Positions 17,249 to 25,431 of a stretch of DNA of 64,000 bases are shown piece by piece. The stretch spans positions 434,001 to 498,000 of the forward strand of contig NZ_LWHJ01000022.1 in the NCBI RefSeq assembly GCF_001652725.1. Reading direction: 5' to 3'. Position 1 is the stretch's first letter; each line of letters begins with the position of its first letter. A program made the position numbers and the translations under genes. Source of the stretch: Pedobacter psychrophilus (GTDB lineage: Bacteria; Bacteroidota; Bacteroidia; Sphingobacteriales; Sphingobacteriaceae). Under the pieces are notes generated by a model. The model was not told the DNA's origin and ran no database searches. It was given only the letters and a program-made list of their open reading frames with translations.

Positions 17249-17346
17249 TCAATTGATTTAAGGAAAAAATTATCATACTAAAATTTTTGCACCTTAAATA
17301 TGGCAATAAATTACAAACTTTAAATATTTATTTACTCTTAAAATTT

Positions 17347-19110
17347 TTAAACCTTAAAAGGAAAAAAGAAAGGTATAATCATTACTAAAATCCCCATCAA
17401 AATAAAGGTTAACAATCCTCCAACTTTCACAAAATCTAAAAATTTGTATTTCCCGGGACCATAAACCAGGATACATGATGGTTCAAAAGGGGTGAGCATA
17501 GATACAGAAGCTGACAACATAATTGCAATTGCAAATGTAAGCGGGTTAACGGCTAATTGACTTGCGGTTTGCAAACCTATTGGTAACACAACGAGAGCTG
17601 CAGCGGCGTTACTTAAAGGTTGGGTCAATAAAACGGTGAGCAAAATAAAACCTCCGAGAATTCCGTAAGCACCCATTGGTTCAAAAATTTTAACAATATA
17701 TTCTGCTACAAATTTATCGGCTCCAGTTTTGGTCATTGCTATTCCGAAAGCACTCATTCCTCCAATTAAGACAAGTAATCTCCAATCTATCTCATCGTAC
17801 ATTTCTTCAGGATTTATACACTTAAATGCAACTGTTAAAAGTGCGCCTAATAAAAATGCGATAGATAATGGCAAAATTCCAGTACTACCCAAAATAACAG
17901 AAAGAGCAAAGCATCCTATAGTGAAAATTCCTTTTCGCTTTAAATGGAGATTGGGTTTGTAGTCTTCTAGAATAATAAAATCATTCTCATTAGTTCGTAT
18001 TAAATCTATACTTTCTTTTTCTCCTTGTACTAATATTAAATCGCCTACTTTTAATCTTAGCTTTCCAATCTTTTCGCTGATGGTTTTTCCTTTTCTATAA
18101 ATTGCAATGATACCCAGTCTATATTTTTGTCTAAAATTGATTCGTTCCACCGTATTTCTAAGAGTCTCTGAACCGCCAATTACCATCAATTCGGCAAGAT
18201 GTAATTCATTTTCTTCGCTATCTAGTTTTAATAAATCAGCTTTAATTTCTACCCCATCTAAATCTTTAATCTTTAAAAGATCGTCTACATTTCCTTTTAT
18301 AAGCACAACATCATCCAGCTGAATCTTGGTAAACATATTTGGGACAAAATTTTGTTTGTTTCTGATGATAGAGACAATTGAAAATCCTTGTTTTGAAATA
18401 TCAGAATCAGCAATTTTTTGTCCAATCATTGGTGAATTTTCTAAAATCACAGCCTCGCTTAAATATTTTCTTACACTATAATCTTCTTCTAAATCTTCCT
18501 TAGAATTAACTGGTAATAATAGTTGACCTATCGTCATCATGTATAGCATTCCTACTCCCAAAAGTATCAAGCCAATTGGAAGAAAATCAAACATGCCGAT
18601 ACGTGTTAAACCTTGTTGAGCTATGTAACCGCTCACTGCAACATTTGTAGAAGTGCCAATTAAAGTACATGTTCCGCCAAGTATGGAAGCAAAAGAAAGG
18701 GGCATTAACATTTTAGAGGGCGCTGTTCCAGATTGTTTAGACATCCCAATTGTTGGATTTAGCATTAATGCAGTAACTGTGGTATTATTCATAAAACCAG
18801 AGGTTAATGCAGAAATTATCATCACAAAAAAGAGAATTACTTTAGGTGGATGCTTTTTGATATTGACCAAATTTGCTATAAAAGTATCAATCACTCCGGT
18901 TTTTTTGAGTGCACCAACCATTATGAAAATAGCTGCAAGGATAATGATAAAATCACTTGAAAATCCATCAAAAGCCTCTTTTGGTGTAATAATTTTAAAT
19001 AAACAAAGACAAATAAGGATAAAGACGGTGATAACATCAACTGTAAAAATCTCTACAGCAAAAAGGATGATTGCTAATAATAGCAATCCTAAAACAATGG
19101 CAATGCTCAT
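17347..19110 (-). CDS. SLC13-type permease with two TrkA-C (RCK-C) domains
   Basis: A 587-residue inner-membrane transporter of the divalent anion:sodium symporter/arsenite-type superfamily. An N-terminal membrane block (to about 200; GFMNNTTVTALMLNP, GTCTLIGTSTNVAVSGY) and a C-terminal block (from about 395; ALLTVAFKCI..., LTQPLSNAAAALVVLP) frame two cytosolic TrkA-C domains (about 215-380). The NNTT and SNAAAA motifs are the usual substrate/ion hairpins. The substrate is not predictable (sulfate, dicarboxylate or other anion). The start codon is the first ATG, and it touches a perfect 15-bp inverted repeat. Confidence 0.88.
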   Translation of the reverse strand: MSIAIVLGLLLLAIILFAVEIFTVDVITVFILICLCLFKIITPKEAFDGFSSDFIIILAAIFIMVGALKKTGVIDTFIANLVNIKKHPPKVILFFVMIISALTSGFMNNTTVTALMLNPTIGMSKQSGTAPSKMLMPLSFASILGGTCTLIGTSTNVAVSGYIAQQGLTRIGMFDFLPIGLILLGVGMLYMMTIGQLLLPVNSKEDLEEDYSVRKYLSEAVILENSPMIGQKIADSDISKQGFSIVSIIRNKQNFVPNMFTKIQLDDVVLIKGNVDDLLKIKDLDGVEIKADLLKLDSEENELHLAELMVIGGSETLRNTVERINFRQKYRLGIIAIYRKGKTISEKIGKLRLKVGDLILVQGEKESIDLIRTNENDFIILEDYKPNLHLKRKGIFTIGCFALSVILGSTGILPLSIAFLLGALLTVAFKCINPEEMYDEIDWRLLVLIGGMSAFGIAMTKTGADKFVAEYIVKIFEPMGAYGILGGFILLTVLLTQPLSNAAAALVVLPIGLQTASQLAVNPLTFAIAIMLSASVSMLTPFEPSCILVYGPGKYKFLDFVKVGGLLTFILMGILVMIIPFFFPFKV

Positions 19111-19151
19111 ATAAATTGATAAGTTTCTGATTTTCCACTTATCAATTTATA
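19110..19151 (-). promoter_or_regulatory. Perfect 15-bp inverted repeat ending on the permease start codon
   Basis: TATAAATTGATAAGT (19110-19124) pairs perfectly with ACTTATCAATTTATA (19137-19151) across a 12-nt loop. On the transcribed strand the 3' arm of the hairpin ends at the A of the permease ATG. In RNA this would bury the ribosome-entry region; in DNA it could be an operator. No T-run follows in the transcription direction, so it is not a terminator. Confidence 0.6.
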
Positions 19152-19332
19152 ATCCACAAATTCTTAAAATCTTGCGAGTTTATTTAAATTATTGATTTTA
19201 AATGTATTATATATTTTTAGAGAAAATAAGATCAAGAAGCTGATAATCTTGAATACAATTTTAGTACTGTTTAAATTTATTAAATCAGTTAAATTACTCA
19301 GTTTTAAATATTATGATACAATTCAAAAAAGT

Positions 19333-20187
19333 TTATTTTATTTTATGGTTTTGATGATAAAGCACCAAATCATCAATAGGGGAGCGTAAAATTTTACCCA
19401 TTTTCATTCCATATTCTAGAGCAGTTTCTTCAAGAACGTTTCTAAAATTATAAGCAACAGAACCTATACAATTAAATTCGTAATCTTGATAGTTTGGATA
19501 ATGGCTTACTAAATTCTCGAAGAAATCTTTAAATGAAGTTTTTACCAAATTTCTAGAATACTCGATATTAACAGTAATATCATAGACAAATTTGCTAAAA
19601 CTAGCGCAAAATCTATTTGGCAAAGGTTTTTTATAAATAGCTTCTAAAATATCATCAGGTGTTAATTTAAAAGTTTCCCAAAAAGAATCCCTCACATTTT
19701 TTGGCATATAACCCCTTACATAATCGCTTAGTAATTTTTTACCAATATAACATCCACTACCCTCATCACCTAAAATATAAGCTAAAGAATCAATATTCAT
19801 TTCTAGGCCTTCACCATCGTAAATACAAGTATTGGTTCCAGTTCCTAAAATTGCGGCAAAGCCTCTATTATCTCCTAATAATGCTCTGGCGGCAGCCATT
19901 AAATCATGATCGACATGAACTTTTGCTTTGCTAAAAATAACTTTCATAGCATTTTCAACTACCTCAGCTTTCTCGTCGTTGTGTACACCAGCTCCATAAT
20001 AATGGACTTCTTTAATTTTATCGACAGGTAAATCTCCAGGCATATTCTTATGCATAGATTCTATAATATATTCTGTATCAGAAAAATATGGATTATATCC
20101 TTCTGTATTGAACATTATTTTTTTACCACTATCTTCAATTAAACACCAACTAGTTTTAGTTGATCCACCGTCTGCAATTAAAATCAT
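19333..20187 (-). CDS. BadF/BadG/BcrA/BcrD-type ATPase, N-acetylglucosamine kinase-like
   Basis: A 284-residue ASKHA-fold kinase. The phosphate-1 loop ADGGSTKTSWCLI is at residues 4-16, DHDLMAAARALLG provides the catalytic aspartate region, and AILGTGTNTCIYDG and LGDEGSGCYIGKKL are the phosphate-2 and adenosine-side motifs. This short form is typical of Bacteroidota proteins annotated as N-acetylglucosamine kinase, which phosphorylate amino sugars recovered from the cell wall or diet. It stands alone; no nag genes are next to it, so the substrate is family-level knowledge only. Confidence 0.85.
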   Translation of the reverse strand: MILIADGGSTKTSWCLIEDSGKKIMFNTEGYNPYFSDTEYIIESMHKNMPGDLPVDKIKEVHYYGAGVHNDEKAEVVENAMKVIFSKAKVHVDHDLMAAARALLGDNRGFAAILGTGTNTCIYDGEGLEMNIDSLAYILGDEGSGCYIGKKLLSDYVRGYMPKNVRDSFWETFKLTPDDILEAIYKKPLPNRFCASFSKFVYDITVNIEYSRNLVKTSFKDFFENLVSHYPNYQDYEFNCIGSVAYNFRNVLEETALEYGMKMGKILRSPIDDLVLYHQNHKIK

Positions 20188-20321
20188 TATATATTTTTTA
20201 GGATTGGCTAAATTAGTAAAATCTTCTTATTGTACAAATCACACTATGTATGTAGTATTTATCCTTGAATAAACAATAACATTTGTATTCATCAATTTAA
20301 TATGATATACAAATTCTAAGC

Positions 20322-21304
20322 CTAAAACAGGCATTGTTTCAAGCCCTTTTCTAAAATTTCCCTTTTCAGTTTTTTACCTATAAAAACAATTTTGGTTTCC
20401 CTGATTTCATATGGTTGCCATTCTTCACCATCAATAAAAACCGGACTTGATTTAACAGATTGTACAATTAATTTTTTTGTTAAACCCTCTATGTTTAAAA
20501 TTCCTTTTATCCGGTAAAATGAGGCTCCTTGAATAAATAACATGACAGTTAGATAATGCCGTAATTTAATTAAATCAAAGCTTTTGTTATAAATAAAACT
20601 TTGTGAAGTAATATCATGATGATGATTTTCTGGTTTTAGAAGTAAAGAATTTGATGCAGGTGTTTTACCAGAAACTATTCTAAACGGATTTTTAACTTTT
20701 TCATAAGACTTTAAATTTAATAGTTGTTTGGTGTCTGCTTTTGCAAAATCAGTAAATTCAAATGGGCAAAAGGGTTAATCTTATTTACAATTTCCTTTAC
20801 ATTTTTAATGTATTCTTTATCATAACCCTCACATTTATTAAATATGATATAATCTGAGAAAGCAATTTGTTTATTAGCTTCCTCATCAATTCCTAAAACA
20901 TCTAAAACATTTTTAACATCAACCAAGCAAACCGTTCCATCCAATTTAAATGCAGTTTGTACATTATAATCTGTCATGAAAGTTGCAGCAACTGCACTTG
21001 GGTCTGCAATGCCCGTAGTTTCAATAATTAAATGGTCGTAATCATAACTTCCAGTTACCAGTTTGTTTAATACTTCAAACAAATCGCCGTTTAAAGAGCA
21101 GCAGATACATCCGTTAGAAAGCTCAAAAATATTCTCATCTGTCTTAATGACTAATTCACTATCAATATTTATCTCTCCAAACTCGTTTTCTATAATCGCA
21201 AACTTTATATCAGGATTTTCTTTGATGATATGATTGAGCAAAGTTGTTTTACCTGCACCCAAAAATCCTGTTAAAATGGTTACAGGGACTTGTTTTATGG
21301 CCAT
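20322..21304 (-). pseudogene. COG0523 (CobW/YjiA-type) GTPase metallochaperone, frameshifted
   Basis: Residues 1-187 are in one frame: Walker A GFLGAGKTT (13-21), the metal-binding CICC (66-69), ETTGIADP and a G4 motif NKCE in place of the usual NKxD. At the A-run 20768-20771 (TTTT in the coding strand) the frame moves; one extra base there restores an unbroken reading frame that runs PFEFTDFAKADTKQLL, a histidine-rich linker (HHHD) and a CobW-C domain (GASFYRIKG, GEEWQPYE, KIVFIGKKL) to 20322. The repaired protein would be 327 residues, a normal length. Read as it stands, the product lacks the C-terminal domain. This is either a real mutation or a sequencing/assembly error. Confidence 0.85.
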
Positions 21305-21307
21305 TCA

Positions 21308-21339
21308 CAAATATAGCACAATAATCAATTGTGATTATT
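21308..21339 (-). promoter_or_regulatory. COG0523 promoter -7 element with overlapping palindrome
   Basis: On the minus strand TATATTTG (plus-strand 21308-21315) lies directly upstream of the ATG. Just above it, AATAATCA (21320-21327) and TGATTATT (21332-21339) form a perfect 8-bp dyad with a 4-bp centre, covering the spacer and -33 zone. No clear TTG -33 box is seen. The arrangement suits a repressor that blocks polymerase. COG0523 genes are often controlled by metal-sensing Fur-family repressors, but this dyad is not a standard Fur or Zur box. Confidence 0.5.
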
Positions 21340-21377
21340 TATGGTTAAAATGGAAATATGTTGAAATAAAAATTCTT

Positions 21378-21385
21378 TACATTTG
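21378..21385 (+). promoter_or_regulatory. -7 promoter element of the DUF1015 gene
   Basis: TACATTTG lies 21 bp before the ATG at 21407. No convincing TTG box is seen 19 bp further up. The element overlaps the more upstream in-frame start codons, which argues that translation starts at 21407. Confidence 0.55.
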
Positions 21386-21406
21386 ATGATATCGCTTTTA
21401 GTAAAC

Positions 21407-22639
21407 ATGCCTAATATAAAACCTTTCAAAGCAATTTTACCCTCACAAGCTAAGGCTTCTAATGTGGTTGTAGGCTTAGAAAATCTATCAATTTCTTCTG
21501 CAAAAGCAATAGGAAATGCAAATCCTTTCAGTTTTGTGCATTTGCTAGTTCCTAAAATCGAAAATTATTATCTACGAGGTTCTAAGCAAGAAATTGCATT
21601 TAAAAAGATTGCAGAAAATTTTGATGATTTTATTCAACAAGAAATTTTAGTTAAAGACAAGCAAGAAGCTATTTACATTTATACAAAATCAAAAAATGGA
21701 AATGTTAAAACTGGTATCTGGACAGTTTCTAATATTCATGATTACTTATCTAATCAAATCAAAAAACACGAACTAACACGTTTAGAAAGAGAGAAAGGAC
21801 TTGTAGAATATCTGCAACAAACAGGTTTAGATGCCAATCCGGTTTTAATCACTTTTGAGAAAAATGATGATTTGGAAAAAATCATTAAAAATGAAAAATT
21901 AAAGCCTGCACATTTAGATTTTAATATTGCTGATGAACAACATCAAATTTGGAAGGTGACTGACGAGATAGTTAATCACAATATTCAAGCAATTTTTAGG
22001 AAAATGCCAAATACCTACATTGCAGATGGCCATCATAGGGCTGCAGCAGCTTGTAGCTACGGAGTTGAACGTAGACTATTAAACCTAAAGCATAATGGGA
22101 GCGAGGAATATAATTACTTTTCCTCAGTCTATATAAGTGCTGATCAATTAGAAATACTTCCATTTCATCGTTTTTTAAAACTTAACCATCTATTTGATCA
22201 TGTAGAAATTTTAGAATTTTTAATGGATAATTTTAAAATTAAAGAGATTGAAAGAAAAGATTTAATTCCAACCAAAGAACATTTTATTGGATTTTATTAC
22301 CAAAATAAAGCTTATCAAATAGATTTTAATGATTTTTTAAATAGCAATATTTTACATGATTTGGATGTTAGCCTTCTGCAAAAAAATATCTTAAAACCAT
22401 TATTTAATGTTAATGATCCTCGAGAAGATGAAAAGCTATATTTTATTGGTGGTGAAATAGATTTAGAGTTAAATTTGAATATGATTGATCTTGGGAAATT
22501 TGATATCGCTTTTTTTCTTTATCCAACTTCGATTAAAGATTTAATGAAAATAGCAGACTTAGGAGAAACCATGCCACCAAAATCTACCTGGTTTGAACCT
22601 AAATTTTTAGCGGGTTTAATAACTCATGAGATGGATTAA
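21407..22639 (+). CDS. DUF1015 family protein
   Basis: A 410-residue cytosolic protein of a widespread but poorly characterised family. Recognisable blocks are IKPFKAILPS at the N terminus, NPFSFVHLLVPKIE, the invariant ADGHHRAAAA near residue 215, LEILPFHRFLK, and the closing MPPKSTWFEPKFLAGL. The family is often placed next to serine-biosynthesis genes; here it is not. The ATG at 21407 gives the family-like N terminus and clears the promoter element. It converges with, and overlaps by 4 nt, a small gene on the other strand. Confidence 0.88.
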   Translation: MPNIKPFKAILPSQAKASNVVVGLENLSISSAKAIGNANPFSFVHLLVPKIENYYLRGSKQEIAFKKIAENFDDFIQQEILVKDKQEAIYIYTKSKNGNVKTGIWTVSNIHDYLSNQIKKHELTRLEREKGLVEYLQQTGLDANPVLITFEKNDDLEKIIKNEKLKPAHLDFNIADEQHQIWKVTDEIVNHNIQAIFRKMPNTYIADGHHRAAAACSYGVERRLLNLKHNGSEEYNYFSSVYISADQLEILPFHRFLKLNHLFDHVEILEFLMDNFKIKEIERKDLIPTKEHFIGFYYQNKAYQIDFNDFLNSNILHDLDVSLLQKNILKPLFNVNDPREDEKLYFIGGEIDLELNLNMIDLGKFDIAFFLYPTSIKDLMKIADLGETMPPKSTWFEPKFLAGLITHEMD

Positions 22640-22779
22640 TCTAATGCTTTCAACAAAATCCAATATCTAAAAGCAGTTAGTGCTTGCTCAAACTTTGTTA
22701 GTTTTAGAGGATCTTTTTTATGTAATGAAGGTAAGAGCCTCTTGTTTAGGTTATTAATAGCTTTAAAAAAGGTTTTCAT
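22636..22779 (-). CDS. 47-residue small protein downstream of the beta-CASP hydrolase
   Basis: An ATG-started frame of 47 codons begins 5 nt after the stop of the beta-CASP hydrolase gene, so it is well placed for coupled translation. The product is basic and ordered-looking: MKTFFKAINNLNKRLLPSL then KKDPLKLTKFEQALTAFRYW and a short LLKALD tail. The amphipathic helix pattern, KDP-xKL-TKxxxA wording and lack of rare features look like a real small protein; I recall similar short conserved proteins in this phylum but cannot name the family. It overlaps the end of the DUF1015 gene by 4 nt. Function unknown. Confidence 0.55.
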   Translation of the reverse strand: MKTFFKAINNLNKRLLPSLHKKDPLKLTKFEQALTAFRYWILLKALD

Positions 22780-22784
22780 AAAAA

Positions 22785-24191
22785 TTATAATTCAAATACC
22801 ATTCCCTTTTTGGGGATAGCTACTGCAATGTTTTTCTCTTTTAAACTGTTTTTTAAAGCATCCATACTTTCACGCTCGCCGTGTACTAAAAATACTGTTC
22901 TAAGAGAAAGACTTGGGATTGCCATAATATAATCCAACAAATCTTGATGGTCTCCGTGGCCACTTAATAAATCTGTTTTTTTGATTGTTGCAAAAACTGA
23001 AAGCTCTCTTCCTTTGATATTTACAATAGAATCTCCTCTTAATAATCTGTGTCCTAAAGTTCCTTTTGCGCAGTAGCCAATAAAGAAAATTGTGGCGTAA
23101 AAATTCTGGATGTTGTAAAATAAATGGTCTTGAATCCTCCCGCCTTCTAACATCCCGGCAGAAGAAATGATGATACAAGGCTCAAAATGGTCGGATATTT
23201 CTTTGCTTTCTTTTAATTCTTTAACGTAACTCAAATTATCAAATTCAAATCCATCGCCTTTGGCATTATAAAAAGAACGAGCCTCTTCACTTACATATTT
23301 ATGGTGTTTCCTATATATTTGAGTGGCCATGGTTGCCATTGGGCTATCAACAAATACGGGAATAGGAGGGAGTTCATGATCGGTAAAAATCTTATTTAAA
23401 GAAAACACCAAAGATTGAGTCCGTCCCACAGAAAAGGCAGGAATAATTAAACGTCCGGGTTGCTCAATACAAGCTTCCCTTATCGCTTTAATCAACACAT
23501 TTTTTAAGGATTCTTTATCGGAATGTAAACGCCCACCATACGTTGATTCGCATACCAAATATTGAGTTTCTGGTAAATATTCTGGGTCATTTAAAACGGG
23601 ATAATTTTTACGACCGATATCGCCGGTAAAAGCAATGGTTTTATTCTCTCCATTTTCTAAAATAGTGAAATGAGCGGCCGCTGCACCTAATAAGTGTCCG
23701 GTTGGTATCAGCCAAAGCGTAATATTATTTGTTATTTTAAAATCCTGATGAAAGGAGATTGGAACAATTCTATCCGCTGTATCGTTTACATGTTTTTGAA
23801 GATAAAGCGGCTGTACATTATTATAAGCCTTGTTTTTATTACGATGAAACTTTTTATGTCGCCTAGATTTATTTTGTTTTCCCATGAAAATGTTCACAGA
23901 ATCTGATAGCAACAATTGAGTTAAATCTGCAGTTGGATAAGTACACAAAATTTGACCCTCAAAACCGTTTTTAACCAAAGTTGGCAAGTTTCCGCTGTGA
24001 TCAATATGAGCATGAGTTAAAATCACGACATCAATATCAGAAGGATTAAATGGAAAATTTTCGTTTTGGCTTAATTCTACACCGCCCTCATAATTTAGTC
24101 CGCAATCAACTAAAATCTTATAATTATCTATCTCTAAAAGATGCATACTACCAGTTACCTGTTCTGCAGCACCCCAAATGGTTAATTTCAT
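22785..24191 (-). CDS. Beta-CASP metallo-beta-lactamase-fold hydrolase (RNase-like)
   Basis: A 468-residue cytosolic enzyme. The metallo-beta-lactamase signature THAHIDHSGNLP (near residues 60-71), GHLLGAAAAHF and FTGDIGRKNYPVL bind two zinc ions. A beta-CASP domain follows (ESTYGGRLH, VPAFSVGRTQS-like IIPAFSVGRTQ, FVDSPMA), then IISSAGMLEGGRIQ and the closing VHGERESMDAL. The architecture is that of CPSF-73-like nucleases such as bacterial YsfF/TTHA0252-type RNases, so RNA processing is the likely role. It heads a unit with the glycosyltransferase gene upstream and a 47-residue gene downstream. Confidence 0.88.
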   Translation of the reverse strand: MKLTIWGAAEQVTGSMHLLEIDNYKILVDCGLNYEGGVELSQNENFPFNPSDIDVVILTHAHIDHSGNLPTLVKNGFEGQILCTYPTADLTQLLLSDSVNIFMGKQNKSRRHKKFHRNKNKAYNNVQPLYLQKHVNDTADRIVPISFHQDFKITNNITLWLIPTGHLLGAAAAHFTILENGENKTIAFTGDIGRKNYPVLNDPEYLPETQYLVCESTYGGRLHSDKESLKNVLIKAIREACIEQPGRLIIPAFSVGRTQSLVFSLNKIFTDHELPPIPVFVDSPMATMATQIYRKHHKYVSEEARSFYNAKGDGFEFDNLSYVKELKESKEISDHFEPCIIISSAGMLEGGRIQDHLFYNIQNFYATIFFIGYCAKGTLGHRLLRGDSIVNIKGRELSVFATIKKTDLLSGHGDHQDLLDYIMAIPSLSLRTVFLVHGERESMDALKNSLKEKNIAVAIPKKGMVFEL

Positions 24192-24229
24192 TTACAAGTC
24201 TTTGAAAAAGAATACAACGATGTTGAAAA

Positions 24230-25345
24230 TTAAATGTTTTGATATAATTCTATTAAATCAGCAGCAATTTTTTCATCTTCAAAATTCTCAGCATATTCTT
24301 TACCTTTTAAAATCATTTCATTTTGTAAAGAGTTGTTATCCCAAACTTTTAAAATAGTTTGTGCTAATTCTTCTTCATTATCTGGAGAAATATATACTGA
24401 GTTAGGTCCGCCAGCTTCTTCTAAACAGGAACCACTTGCAGCAATTACAGGAATACCAGAAGTTAAAGCTTCTAAAATGGGTATTCCAAAACCTTCAAAT
24501 CTGGAAGGATAAACGAAGATTTTTGCTAATTGGTAAATAGCCGGCAAATCTTGAAAAGAAACATCAGATAAAATTATAACTCTGCTTTTTAAATCGTTTT
24601 TAAGTATAAAATCATTTAGTTGATCAACATATTTAGTTTTTTTACCTACCAAAACTAAATTGATATTTGATGGTAATTGAACCAAAGCTTTTAAAATAAG
24701 TACTTGGTTTTTACGAGTTTCTATACTCCCAACACAAAGTAAAAACTCATCTGCCAAATTATATTTTGCTTTGCTTTTTGCTTTCTCATCATCAGAAACT
24801 TTTTTACTAAAAGAAGCATCACATCCTTGGTAAATTACTTCTATTTTCTCAGCATCAACCTCAAAGAATTGAATAATATCTCTTTTGGTTTGCTCACTTA
24901 TCGCGATGATTTTGTCTGCGTTTTTACAAGCCGAACGAAATTTATAATCGTAAATTTTTCTATCTAACCATTTAAAATATTGGGGATAGTGCAGATAAAT
25001 TAAATCGTGAATAGTAACTACAGATTTGATTTTTGCTTTTTTTAATCCAATTGGTAACTCATGGCTTAATCCATGATAAATTGCTATCCCATCATTCTTT
25101 AAATTTCTTACAACTCCTCTTGATCGCCAAGAAGATTTTAAAAAAGTTTTTGGTGCAGTTACAATAGAAACATTTTTTAAATGAAATAAAAAATTTGTCC
25201 GAGGATTTTTTGCCGCTTTTGGTGCGTAAAGAAAATATTGATTTTGTGGCTGATTTTCGGATAAAATTCTAATTACAAAACGAGCATAATTTCCTAAACC
25301 TGTAAAGTTTTGAAATGCTCTTTTTGCTTCGAATCCGATTTTCAT
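24230..25345 (-). CDS. Glycosyltransferase family 4 (GT-B fold)
   Basis: This 371-residue protein begins like mannosyl- or glucosyltransferases of the GT4 family (IGFEAKRAFQNFTGLGNYARF). The GT-B C-terminal domain shows LCVGSIETRKNQVLILKAL, ILSDVSFQDLPAIYQLAKIFVYPSR and the nucleotide-sugar E-x7-E motif FEGFGIPILEALTSGIPVIA. It transfers an activated hexose, probably to an envelope glycan. It lies 38 nt upstream of the beta-CASP gene on the same strand, without a functional link I can recognise. Confidence 0.87.
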   Translation of the reverse strand: MKIGFEAKRAFQNFTGLGNYARFVIRILSENQPQNQYFLYAPKAAKNPRTNFLFHLKNVSIVTAPKTFLKSSWRSRGVVRNLKNDGIAIYHGLSHELPIGLKKAKIKSVVTIHDLIYLHYPQYFKWLDRKIYDYKFRSACKNADKIIAISEQTKRDIIQFFEVDAEKIEVIYQGCDASFSKKVSDDEKAKSKAKYNLADEFLLCVGSIETRKNQVLILKALVQLPSNINLVLVGKKTKYVDQLNDFILKNDLKSRVIILSDVSFQDLPAIYQLAKIFVYPSRFEGFGIPILEALTSGIPVIAASGSCLEEAGGPNSVYISPDNEEELAQTILKVWDNNSLQNEMILKGKEYAENFEDEKIAADLIELYQNI

Positions 25346-25353
25346 GTTTTTAA

Positions 25354-25429
25354 GAGTTGTAGGTTTTAGGTTTTAAGTTACAGGTTACTAAGTAAATACT
25401 TAGAACCTATAACTTATCACTTACAACTC
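25354..25429. repeat. AT-rich intergenic inverted repeat
   Basis: Outer arms GAGTTGT (25354-25360) and ACAACTC (25423-25429) enclose a perfect inner dyad CTAAGTA-AA-TACTTAG (25388-25403) flanked by AGGTT/AACCT. The wording TAGGTTTTAAG recurs at about 27735-27750 upstream of another gene, so this may be a degenerate dispersed element. It fills the gap between dapD and the glycosyltransferase gene. Confidence 0.5.
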
Positions 25430-25431
25430 AA

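Noticed and set aside
18653-19114. A 153-codon frame on the plus strand across the SLC13 permease gene
   Set aside because: It is antisense to a clear transmembrane protein; hydrophobic codons read backwards give the long frame.
20322-20543. A separate 73-residue protein
   Set aside because: It is the CobW-C domain of the frameshifted COG0523 GTPase; the same frame is open far upstream of its first ATG.
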